Shown here: positions 55,501 to 63,138 of the stretch, piece by piece | Numbering within the stretch: position 1 is the stretch's first letter | Layout: each line of letters opens with the position of its first letter | Origin: Planctomycetaceae bacterium | Lineage (GTDB): Bacteria > Planctomycetota > Planctomycetia > Pirellulales > Lacipirellulaceae | Assembly (NCBI GenBank): GCA_002702655.1 | Contig: PABB01000067.1 | Span: forward strand, 400,409-464,408 | DNA: 64,000 nt | Reading direction: 5' to 3' | Notes under the pieces: model-generated | Database searches by the model: none | What the model saw: the letters and a program-made list of their open reading frames with translations, nothing else | Told to the model about the DNA's origin: nothing | Translations under genes and position numbers: made by a program

Positions 55501-55927
55501 TCCGCTGACGCTGATCGGCATCATGCCGGGGTTCTGGCTGCTGAACGTGGCCTGGGGGGCCCCGGTGGGCGGTTACGCCAACCCCACGTTCCTGACCGCC
55601 ACCGCGATGATCGGCATGATCGCCCTGGCGGGAATCGTGGTCCGCAATTCCGTCGTGCTGATCGACTTTATCCACATGGCCCAGGGCGAGGGCCTGCCGC
55701 TGCGCGAGGCGATCATCCGCAGCGTGGCGGTCCGCACCCGCCCGATCATGCTGACCGCGGGCACCACGCTGCTGGCCAACTGGGTGATCACGCTCGACCC
55801 GGTCTTCTCGGGGCTCGCGTGGGCGATCATCTTCGGGATTCTCACCTCGACGCTGTTCACGCTGATCGTGATCCCGGCGGTGTATTGGCTGCTGTATGGC
55901 GGGCGGGATTCCGCCGCGACCGCATGA
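52577..55927 (+). CDS. RND-family efflux pump permease
   Basis: A 1116-residue proton-driven pump of the AcrB/MexB superfamily. TM1 is at about residues 27-48. The first large periplasmic loop contains the porter-like [35 protein letters not shown] segment. A multi-helix bundle lies at about 365-500. TM4 has the conserved [17 protein letters not shown] with the Asp-Asp proton relay intact. A second half repeats the layout from about 560, with the last helices at 940-1105. AcrB is about 1050 residues, so this is slightly long, mainly from an Ala/Pro linker near residues 875-900. The start overlaps the adaptor by eight bases. Substrate cannot be told from sequence. Confidence 0.93.
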   Translation: [1116 protein letters not shown]

Positions 55928-56014
55928 CTTTGATCACGCGTGCTGCGGGCGAAGCCGCCGGCGCCACGGTACAATGGCCCCCAATTGCCCGCCTTCGCTC
56001 CGCTGTTTGTTGCC

Positions 56015-57280
56015 ATGTCGTCGGATGAAGTTCACGAAACAGACGTCGAGCACCTCATTGCGCGCGTCTACGAGCGGGACGCCCGGCGGATTTTTGCGAC
56101 GCTGGTTCGCTTGCTGGGCGATTTCGACCTGGCCGAGGATGCGCTGCACGAAGCGTTTGCCGCGGCCGTGACGGAGTGGCCCCGCCAGGTTCCCGCCAAC
56201 CCGCGGGCGTGGCTCGTGTCGACGGGACGGTTCAAGGCGATCGACGCCCTGCGACGCCGCAGCCGGTTCGACGCGAATCTGCAGCGGCTGGCTCGCCGGA
56301 TCGACGCCGCGCCGGACGACGATCGCGAGATCGACGAGCGGCAACTGCAGGACGATCAACTGCGGCTGATCTTCACCTGCTGTCACCCCGCGCTGCCGCC
56401 GGAAACTCAGGTGGCGCTCACGCTGCGCGAGGTGTGCGGGTTAAAAACCGAAGAAGTGGCGGCGGCCTATCTCACCACTGCCGCGACGATCGCCCAGCGG
56501 ATCGTGCGCGGCAAGGCCAAGATTCGCGACGCTGGGATTCCCTTTGCCGTGCCGGGCGACGACGAGCTGCCGCAGCGGCTCGACGCGGTGCTGGCGGTCG
56601 TGTATCTGGTGTTCAACGAAGGTTACTCCGCCTCGTCGGGGGCGTCGGCGGTGCGAGTCGATTTGTCGTCCGAGGCGATTCGCCTGGGGCGACTGCTGGT
56701 CCAACTGCTCTCCGATGCCGAAGTGCAAGGACTGCTTGCCCTGATGCTGCTGCATGAGTCGCGCCGCACTGCGCGCACCGACGCCGCGGGCGACTTGGTT
56801 CTGCTGGAGGATCAGGATCGTGCGCAGTGGGACCAGCGGCTGATCGACGAAGGGCGCGCGCTGGTGCAGCAAGCGTTCGCCAGCGGGCGGGTCGGGGCCT
56901 ACGCGCTGCAGGCGGCCATCTCGGCCGTGCATGCCGAGGCCCAGCAGTTCGCACAGACCGATTGGGCGCGGATCGTGTCGTACTACGATCTGCTGCTGGT
57001 GGCGACGCCCTCGCCGGTGGTCGAGCTGAATCGGGCCGTCGCGGTGGCGATGCGCGACGGCCCCGCGGCGGGGCTGGCGCTGGTCGAGGAGATCCTCGAG
57101 CGGGGCGAGCTGCTGGGCTATCATTTGGCCCACGCCGCGCGGGCCGATTTCTGTCGCCGGTTGGGGCGAGTGGAGGCGGCCCGGGCGGCGTACGAGCGGG
57201 CGCTGGAGCTCGCCAAGCAGGAGCCGGAGCGGCGGTTTCTTGCGAAGCGGCTGCAAGAGCTGGCGGCCGAGTTGCCGTGA
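56015..57280 (+). CDS. ECF42-like sigma factor with C-terminal DUF6596/TPR domain
   Basis: A 421-residue ECF sigma factor. Region 2 lies at about 14-85 (LVRLLGDFDLAEDALHEAFAAAVTEW) and region 4 at about 120-175 (LTLREVCGLKTEEVAAAYLTTAATIAQRIVRGKAKI). A large C-terminal extension follows (about 185-420), including the FNEGYSASSG stretch of DUF6596 and TPR-like helices near 340-410. This architecture and the downstream YCII/DGPF genes define group ECF42, where the extension rather than an anti-sigma factor is believed to control activity. The ATG at 56015 starts in the SSDEVHETD stretch. It heads a cluster of five small genes to 60101. Its inducer is unknown. Confidence 0.93.
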   Translation: MSSDEVHETDVEHLIARVYERDARRIFATLVRLLGDFDLAEDALHEAFAAAVTEWPRQVPANPRAWLVSTGRFKAIDALRRRSRFDANLQRLARRIDAAPDDDREIDERQLQDDQLRLIFTCCHPALPPETQVALTLREVCGLKTEEVAAAYLTTAATIAQRIVRGKAKIRDAGIPFAVPGDDELPQRLDAVLAVVYLVFNEGYSASSGASAVRVDLSSEAIRLGRLLVQLLSDAEVQGLLALMLLHESRRTARTDAAGDLVLLEDQDRAQWDQRLIDEGRALVQQAFASGRVGAYALQAAISAVHAEAQQFAQTDWARIVSYYDLLLVATPSPVVELNRAVAVAMRDGPAAGLALVEEILERGELLGYHLAHAARADFCRRLGRVEAARAAYERALELAKQEPERRFLAKRLQELAAELP

Positions 57281-57444
57281 TGCTCGTAAGTCGTTTCTGA
57301 GTAGCTGTTTGCGTCGCGGCTGCAAATTGTCTGAAAAAAACTTGGGGCGGCCTGTCGATTTCGCTCGCGCCGCTTCGACAAGTGGGTAGTGCGGGCATTG
57401 GCCGCCCGGAAACAACATCGACGTTCAGAGTTGAGGAGCCCCTG

Positions 57445-57939
57445 ATGCCCACGCCCATTCCCCCCGGCTGCGACGGCCTGATTCCCCATCTGGTCTGCAG
57501 CCCCTGCACCGAAGCGATCGAGTTCTACCAGCGCGCCTTTGGCGCCGAGAGCGGCTGTTTGCTGATGGCGCCCGATGGCCAGCGCGTGATGCACGCCCAG
57601 ATCTCCATCGACGGCAAGCCGCTGTTTCTGGCTGACGACTTTCCTGAGTACTGCGAGGCGGGCGGCGGGCGAACTCCCGAAGCGCTCGGCGGCACGCCCG
57701 TCACGGTCCACCGCTACGTGACCGATTGCGACGCGGCCGTGCAGCAGGCGGTCGACGCGGGGGCGACGCTGAAGATGCCGGTCAACGAGATGTTCTGGGG
57801 CGACCGCTACGGGATGGTGATCGATCCGTTCGGGCATAGCTGGTCGTTTGCCACGCACATTCGCGACGTGGCGCCGGAAGACATGCAGGCGGCGATGATG
57901 GAAGCCTTCCAGCAAGCCGACGCCGCCGGCGGCAAGTAG
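57445..57939 (+). CDS. VOC-family protein (PhnB/glyoxalase-like)
   Basis: A 164-residue vicinal-oxygen-chelate protein. Paired beta-alpha-beta modules are visible: PHLVCSPCTEAIEFYQRAFGAES near residues 13-35 and an ISIDGKPLFLADDFPE strand near 57. The C-terminal half has a second module ending GDRYGMVIDPFGHSWSFATHI. The usual VOC fold has a divalent-metal site and is found in glyoxalases, dioxygenases and fosfomycin-resistance proteins; PhnB-like members have no settled role. GAGGAG lies close to the ATG. It is the first gene after the ECF42-like sigma factor, 164 bases away, and is likely in its regulon. Confidence 0.85.
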   Translation: MPTPIPPGCDGLIPHLVCSPCTEAIEFYQRAFGAESGCLLMAPDGQRVMHAQISIDGKPLFLADDFPEYCEAGGGRTPEALGGTPVTVHRYVTDCDAAVQQAVDAGATLKMPVNEMFWGDRYGMVIDPFGHSWSFATHIRDVAPEDMQAAMMEAFQQADAAGGK

Positions 57940-57995
57940 TCGATCGCTCGGGGCGCTGTTCCCATCGTTCGCATTCCCTACAGCTGGTTTCAAAT

Positions 57996-58090
57996 CCCCC
58001 TCCCTCGAAGGGAGGGGCCAGGGGAGGGATTCCCATCGCCGGGTGTTTCGCCCCTCTCCCAGCCTCTCCCCTCAGTGGGGAGGGGTATTG
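57996..58090. repeat. C/G-run repeat pair between VOC and YCII genes
   Basis: A perfect hairpin CCCCTCCCT-CGA-AGGGAGGGG (57997-58017) is followed by a second block with CCCCTCAGTGGGGAGGGG near 58068-58085. Such paired C- and G-run elements are common intergenic repeats; here they sit inside the ECF42 gene cluster and could weaken transcription between its first and later genes. Confidence 0.6.
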
Positions 58091-58139
58091 AAGCTGGCTC
58101 GAGTCGCGACGCGCGACGGCGTCGCCTGGAGATTAAGCC

Positions 58140-58541
58140 ATGAGATTTGTTTGTTTGGGCTTCTTTGACGAAGCGAAATTCGAAGGCCTGGAGCCCGCCA
58201 AGGCGCAGGCCATCATGGAGGAGTGCCTGGCCTACGACGCCGAGTTGCGTCGCGGCGGGCACTTCGCCGGCGGCGACGCGCTGCAATCGCCGCGCGAAAG
58301 CGTGGCCTTGGAACTGAAAGACGGGCAGGTCGCCGTGACCAACGGCCCGTACGCGGAGACGAAAGAGCAAATCGGCGGCATTTTGATGCTGGAAGCGCGC
58401 GATCTGAATCACGCGATTGCGTTGATGTCGAAGCATCCGGGGATTCAGTTCGGCCACTGGGAACTGCGCGCGGTCAACGAGGAGATGAATGCGATGATTG
58501 CGGAGCGCACGGCGGCGCAAGATTCGCCGAACCAATCGTAG
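58140..58541 (+). CDS. YCII-related (DGPF family) protein 1
   Basis: A 133-residue protein of the YCII/DGPF family, small ferredoxin-like folds often coded next to ECF42 sigma factors. The family's DGPF signature is here NGPY (in VTNGPYAETKEQIGG, about residue 67), a departure from consensus, while the AETKEQIGG continuation is intact. A C-terminal 25-residue extension is beyond the usual length. Its function is unsettled; an enzymatic or binding role with redox or stress links is suggested for the group. It is the second gene of the cluster. Confidence 0.85.
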   Translation: MRFVCLGFFDEAKFEGLEPAKAQAIMEECLAYDAELRRGGHFAGGDALQSPRESVALELKDGQVAVTNGPYAETKEQIGGILMLEARDLNHAIALMSKHPGIQFGHWELRAVNEEMNAMIAERTAAQDSPNQS

Positions 58542-58675
58542 TCGCCAGGCGGGCGGGCCAGCGGCGAGGGCTTGGCGCTTCACGCGAGGCACGGGCTCAG
58601 CGGAGCTTCGCACTCCCGTTGCTCGCCGAACGACTGCCAATCACTACCTGCAAGAGAAGAACAGGAACATCCACG

Positions 58676-59104
58676 ATGAAGGTCATGGTCATGGTCAAAG
58701 CGACCGCCAGCTCCGAGGCGGGGCAGATGCCCAGCGAGCAGTTGATCAACGAGATGACGGCGTTCAACCAGCAACTGGTCGACGCGGGCGTGATGCTGGC
58801 CGGCGAGGGCCTGCACCCCAGCTCGCGAGGGCGCCGCGTGCAGTTCTCCGGCGCCGATCGCACGGTCGTCAACGGGCCGTTTGCGGAAACCAAGGAGCTG
58901 GTCGCCGGCTACTGGATCTGGCAGGTCAACTCGTTGGACGAGGCGGTCGAATGGGTCAAAAAGTGCCCCAATCCTATGCCGGAGGAGTCGGAGATCGAGA
59001 TCCGGCAGATCCTCTCGCCCGAGGATTTCGGGGAGAGCCTGACCCCCGAGACGCGCGAGCAGGAGCAGCGGATGCGCGAGGAGATTGCCAAGCGGCAGTC
59101 GTAA
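58676..59104 (+). CDS. YCII-related (DGPF family) protein 2
   Basis: A 142-residue member of the same family. The signature reads NGPF (in VVNGPFAETKELVAGYWIW, about residue 64), again with Asn for Asp. The first strand is MKVMVMVKAT, and a Glu-rich tail (ESEIEIRQI...REQEQRMREEIAKRQ) extends it. The ATG at 58676 follows AGGAACATCCACG. A longer frame that begins upstream within gene 58140-58541 is in another frame and was rejected. Part of the ECF42 cluster. Confidence 0.85.
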   Translation: MKVMVMVKATASSEAGQMPSEQLINEMTAFNQQLVDAGVMLAGEGLHPSSRGRRVQFSGADRTVVNGPFAETKELVAGYWIWQVNSLDEAVEWVKKCPNPMPEESEIEIRQILSPEDFGESLTPETREQEQRMREEIAKRQS

Positions 59105-59177
59105 CGCGGCGACGCGCTGCAGATGAGCAGCAGGCGGTCCCCTTCACATCGTTCCACGTCGCGACGGAGCATGCATC

Positions 59178-59681
59178 ATGTTCACTTCCCCGGGCCATAT
59201 CACGCCCTGCCTGTGGTTCGACACGCAGGCGCACGAAGCCGCCGAGTTCTACGTCGGCATCTTTCCCAACTCCCAGATCAAGCGGATCGTGGACTGTCCG
59301 CGATCGGAGCATGAGTTTCATCGCGAGCGCGCGGGGACCGTGCTGGCCGTCACGTTCACGCTCAATGGAATATCCATGATGGCGCTGAATGGCGGGCCGC
59401 AATTCCAGTTCAGCGAAGCGATCTCCCTGCAGGTCAGTTGCCAAACGCAGGACGACGTGGACTACTATTGGGACCGCCTGAGCGCGGGCGGCGATCCGCA
59501 GGCCCAGCAGTGCGGGTGGCTGAAGGACAAGTACGGCGTCTCGTGGCAGGTCGTCCCCGACGCCGTACAGCAGATGCTCGGCGGCGACGACCCGGCCCGC
59601 AGCGAGCGCGTGATGAACGCGTTGCTCGCGATGAAGAAACTCGACATGGCTGCGCTGGAAGCGGCGTACGTCGGCAACTGA
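59178..59681 (+). CDS. VOC-family protein (3-demethylubiquinone methyltransferase-like fold)
   Basis: A 167-residue VOC-fold protein of the group often annotated as 3-demethylubiquinone-9 3-methyltransferase-like, although it lacks a SAM site and that name is misleading. The start PCLWFDTQAHEAAEFYVGIFPNSQIKRI and the motif GWLKDKYGVSWQVVPDA (about 115-131) are diagnostic for the group. Members occur with ECF42 and YCII genes. The ATG at 59178 follows GGAG seven bases upstream. Confidence 0.85.
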   Translation: MFTSPGHITPCLWFDTQAHEAAEFYVGIFPNSQIKRIVDCPRSEHEFHRERAGTVLAVTFTLNGISMMALNGGPQFQFSEAISLQVSCQTQDDVDYYWDRLSAGGDPQAQQCGWLKDKYGVSWQVVPDAVQQMLGGDDPARSERVMNALLAMKKLDMAALEAAYVGN

Positions 59682-59747
59682 GCGACGCGCAACGTGGCGC
59701 CGGCCCCCACGAACTGCTTTGCGACCTTTCACAGAGGAAATCGAGCG

Positions 59748-60101
59748 ATGAAATACATGCTGCTGGTCTACAGCGCGGAGAATTCCTGGACCGAAGAGGA
59801 GTGGTTCGCCTGCACGGAGGAGTCTGCCGAGCTGTGCCGCGAACTGGCCGCGAAGGGGCAGTTCCTGGCCGCGTCGCCGCTGCACCCGGTCGCCACCGCT
59901 ACCAGCGTGCGCGTGCGCGACGGCCAGCGGCAGGTGACTGACGGTCCGTTCGCCGAAACGACCGAACAGCTGGGCGGGTACTACGTGATCGACGTGCCGA
60001 GCCTCGACGACGCGATTGCGTTTGCGGCGCGGATTCCGCCGGCGACGAAAGGGACCGTAGAAGTCCGGCCCATCTTTGAGTTGGACGGTCTGCCCGATTA
60101 G
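59748..60101 (+). CDS. YCII-related (DGPF family) protein 3
   Basis: A 117-residue protein with the canonical signature DGPFAETTEQLGGYYVIDV (about residue 65). Start MKYMLLVYS is typical of the family. It has AGAGGA as ribosome-binding site. Of three paralogues in this cluster only this one keeps the Asp of DGPF; it could be the ancestral copy. It ends the likely ECF42-controlled set. Confidence 0.9.
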   Translation: MKYMLLVYSAENSWTEEEWFACTEESAELCRELAAKGQFLAASPLHPVATATSVRVRDGQRQVTDGPFAETTEQLGGYYVIDVPSLDDAIAFAARIPPATKGTVEVRPIFELDGLPD

Positions 60102-60328
60102 CTCGGCCGCTGGGAAGCAACGCCGTCCGTTCGCGAATCGGGCGTGGCCGTGCGCGTTTGCGGCCAAATCTCGTTGCTTCGCTTCGTGCTCCGGCGTCGT
60201 GCTGACGTTGTGCGTCGCATTGGGCGGCCAACGTCAGACGCCCTGCGGCGGATGTGTTAAGCTCGATGCGAAGAGGCGGCGCCGAATTGGTGGTGCGCCG
60301 CGCGACGCATTGGTTCACGAGCGACGAC

Positions 60329-63025
60329 ATGGCGGACTTTTCACAGCGAGTTTTCTGGGCGGCGGTTGTCGGCTGCGTTCTGAGTCAATTGCCGGCACAT
60401 CGGGGTCGGGGAGCCGAGGCGATTCAGATCGTAACCGATGCCGAGCTGGCGCCGCGCGTCGCGTTTGGAGTGGCGCGACTCGAGGCAGCGCTGAGCGACG
60501 CAGGCGCGGCTGTCAGCCGCGCGAGCGCGGACGCAGTGCAAGATGGCAACACGCTGATCGTCATCGGGCGTGCCGAGAGCACCGCGATTCAAGCCCTGGC
60601 CGCCGAACTCTCCGACGGCGTATCGGCGGCGAACGAGCAACTCGGTCCCGAGGGCTTTCGGTTGGCGGGTGACGGCGCGCGACTAGCCGTCGTCGGAGGC
60701 GGCGACTCGGGCGTGTTGTACGGCTGCCTGGAGTTGGCCCGCCGCGTGCGCGAGTCGGGCGCCCTGCCCCGGCGGCTCGACGTGACCGAGCGCCCCGCCC
60801 TGCGGCTGCGCGGCACGTGCATCGGCATGCAAAAACCCTATCGCCTGCCTGGGCGGCAGATCTACGAGTATCCGTATACCGAAGAGCTGTTCCCGTTTTT
60901 CTACGACAAGACGGCGTGGCTGGAGTATCTCGACTTTCTCGTCGAGCGGCGGATGAATTTGCTGAGCTTGTGGAACGGGCATCCGTTCGGGTCGCTGGTG
61001 CGGGTGGCTGACTACCCCGAGGCGATCGAGGTTTCCCCCGAGCAGTTCGAGCGCAACGTGGCGATGTACCGGTTCATTGCCGAAGAAGCCGACCGCCGCG
61101 GGATTTGGGTCACGCAGATGTTCTACAACATCTTGCTGCCCAAGCCGCTGGCCGATGCGCACGGATTGGAGACGCAGCTGGGGGCGCCGACGCCGCTGGC
61201 GGCGGACTACACGCGGCAGGCGATTGCCGAGTTTGTGCGGATGTACCCCAACGTGGGGCTGCATGTGTGCCTGGGCGAGGCGATGCTCGATCCGCAGTTG
61301 CAGCGCGAGTGGCTGGTGGACGTGATCCTGCCAGGCGTGCAGGATGGCATGCACCAGGCCGGGCTGCGCGAGGAGCCGCCGGTGATGATCCGTGCGCACG
61401 CAACCGACGCCAGCGTGGTGATCCCCGCGGGGATGGAGATCTACAAGAACATCTACACCGAATCGAAATACAACGGCGAGTCGCTGACCACCTGGCAGCC
61501 GCGGGGCCCGGCGGCCGCGGCGCATCGCCAGCTGGCCGAGTTGGGCAGCACGCATGTGGTCAACGTGCACATCCTGGCCAACCTGGAACCGTTTCGCTAT
61601 GGCGCGCAGCGGTTCATCCGCCGCTCGGTGCAGGCGGCGCGGAATCGGTTGGGCGCCGGCGGGTTGCACGTGTACCCGCTGTCGTACTGGAACTGGCCCG
61701 TCGCGCCCGACGCGACCGAGCCGCCGCTGCTGCAAATCCAGCGCGATGCGATCTGGTTCGACGCGTGGGCCCGTTATGCGTGGGACCCGGACATCGACGC
61801 GGACATGGACCGCGCGTACTGGGTGGGGAAGCTCGCTGAGCAGTTCGGTTCTGCCGCGGCGGCGCCGCTGATCCTGGACGCCTACAACGACGCCGGCGAG
61901 TGTGCGCCGCGGTTGATTCGCCGACTGGGAATCACCGAGGGCAATCGACAGACGCTGTCGCTGGGGATGACGCTTGACCAGTTGGTCGACCCGCAGAAGT
62001 ACAACGCCTGGCCCGATTTGTGGCAGTCGCAGGCGCCCCCCGGCGAGCGGTTGCAGGAGTATGTGCAGCGCGAGTGGGACGGGCTGCCGCACGAGGGCGA
62101 AACGCCGCCGATCGCCACGGCCGAGGCGGTGCGATTTGCCCAGCAGGCAGTGGCTGCGCTCGACGCGGCCGCGCCGCTGGTCGCCGCCAACCGCGATGAG
62201 TTCGACCGGCTGCACAACGATTGCCGCTGCATTCTGGCGATGTGCCGCCACTACCAGGCCAAGGCGGACGCGGCGCGGCTGGTGCTGCGGCATCGGCTCA
62301 GCGACGATCCGCGCGACTTGCAGCAGGCGCTCCAGCGGTTGGCCGACAGCGTGGCCCACTATCGCGAGTTGGTTCAGCTGACCGACGAGACCTATCGGTT
62401 TGCCAACTCCATGCAGATTGGCCATCGCCGGATTCCCGTGCGGGGCGAGGCGGACGGCCAGCCGGCTTATTTTCACTGGCGGCAGGTGGCGCCGCTGTTT
62501 GAGCAGGAGTTGCGTGAGTTCCGCCAGCGGTTGATCGGGCAGGACTCGGCGCCGCTCGAGTCGCGCGAATTGCCGCGGTTGGCGAGCGCCGAGTTTGAGC
62601 TGATCGGCACCGAGCGGGCCACGTTCAAACTGGAGCCCAGCGCCCGACCGTTTGCCGACTCGCCGGCGGCGATCAAGGCCGTCGCGCCGCCGCTGATGGG
62701 ACTGGTTGGCGTGCGCACCGACTTTGACGCCGCGACTGGCGCGGGGGAGCAGCCGATCGAACTGGAGACGGCCGCGCCGGTGCGGGTGCTGGTCGGCTAC
62801 TTTCGCAGCAATGAGCCGGGGTGGCGGCGCCCCACGAATCCGGACTTCGACGCCCGCGCCCACGAGCGCAACGCGGCCGAACCGGTGCTGACCGACGCCG
62901 TGACGCTCGACGGCCTGCCGCCGGTCGACGCGTACCAATTTACGCTGCCAGCGGGGCGGCATCGGTGGGCTCCGCCGGGCGCGGGTCGGTTTCTGCTGCT
63001 TGGCTTCGCGGCCGCGGGGCCGTAA
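60329..63025 (+). CDS. Large exported glycosidase-like protein (GH20/GH67-like N-terminus)
   Basis: An 898-residue exported protein. After a signal peptide (FWAAVVGCVLSQLPAHRGRG) comes a domain like the GH20b/GH67 N-terminal module (IQIVTDAELAPRVAFGVARLEAAL ... EGFRLAGDGARLAVVGGGDSGVLYGCLELAR, about 30-145). A TIM-barrel-like core follows (FLVERRMNLLSLWNGHPFGSL; EEADRRGIWVTQMFYNILLPKPL; YPNVGLHVCLGEAML). GH67 alpha-glucuronidases and beta-hexosaminidases share this plan. The C-terminal 250 residues add a helical region and a beta module. Catalytic acids cannot be fixed by eye; an alpha-glucuronidase or alpha-galacturonidase-like role is the best guess. The ATG at 60329 is preferred for the signal peptide. 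It is likely not part of the sigma regulon. Confidence 0.7.
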   Translation: MADFSQRVFWAAVVGCVLSQLPAHRGRGAEAIQIVTDAELAPRVAFGVARLEAALSDAGAAVSRASADAVQDGNTLIVIGRAESTAIQALAAELSDGVSAANEQLGPEGFRLAGDGARLAVVGGGDSGVLYGCLELARRVRESGALPRRLDVTERPALRLRGTCIGMQKPYRLPGRQIYEYPYTEELFPFFYDKTAWLEYLDFLVERRMNLLSLWNGHPFGSLVRVADYPEAIEVSPEQFERNVAMYRFIAEEADRRGIWVTQMFYNILLPKPLADAHGLETQLGAPTPLAADYTRQAIAEFVRMYPNVGLHVCLGEAMLDPQLQREWLVDVILPGVQDGMHQAGLREEPPVMIRAHATDASVVIPAGMEIYKNIYTESKYNGESLTTWQPRGPAAAAHRQLAELGSTHVVNVHILANLEPFRYGAQRFIRRSVQAARNRLGAGGLHVYPLSYWNWPVAPDATEPPLLQIQRDAIWFDAWARYAWDPDIDADMDRAYWVGKLAEQFGSAAAAPLILDAYNDAGECAPRLIRRLGITEGNRQTLSLGMTLDQLVDPQKYNAWPDLWQSQAPPGERLQEYVQREWDGLPHEGETPPIATAEAVRFAQQAVAALDAAAPLVAANRDEFDRLHNDCRCILAMCRHYQAKADAARLVLRHRLSDDPRDLQQALQRLADSVAHYRELVQLTDETYRFANSMQIGHRRIPVRGEADGQPAYFHWRQVAPLFEQELREFRQRLIGQDSAPLESRELPRLASAEFELIGTERATFKLEPSARPFADSPAAIKAVAPPLMGLVGVRTDFDAATGAGEQPIELETAAPVRVLVGYFRSNEPGWRRPTNPDFDARAHERNAAEPVLTDAVTLDGLPPVDAYQFTLPAGRHRWAPPGAGRFLLLGFAAAGP

Positions 63026-63037
63026 ACGGTGGCGCAC

Positions 63038-63071
63038 CTGGGGGCTCCCGTTGGTCGTCCCCAGCCACCCC
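63038..63071 (+). repeat. Single arm of the uvrA-type repeat in a spacer
   Basis: The sequence CTGGGGGCTCCC...CCCCAGCCACCCC matches the right arm of the element at 1128-1164 in uvrA, apart from a short internal difference. It lies 12 bases after the glycosidase-like gene's stop and 67 bases from the next gene. It shows the uvrA insert is a dispersed element. Confidence 0.75.
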
Positions 63072-63138
63072 TTTGGGAATGCCAACGCCGCGTTCGTTTG
63101 TTGTCCGTGGCGCCAGTCTGCGGCGGAACAAATCGCGT

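Noticed and set aside
59178-59681. Ubiquinone-biosynthesis methyltransferase
   Set aside because: The common database name does not apply: it is a VOC fold without a SAM-binding motif.
60683-63085. Minus-strand frame of 800 codons opposite the glycosidase-like gene
   Set aside because: The plus frame has a signal peptide and recognisable modules; the minus frame is Arg/His/Gln-rich and unrelated to any family.
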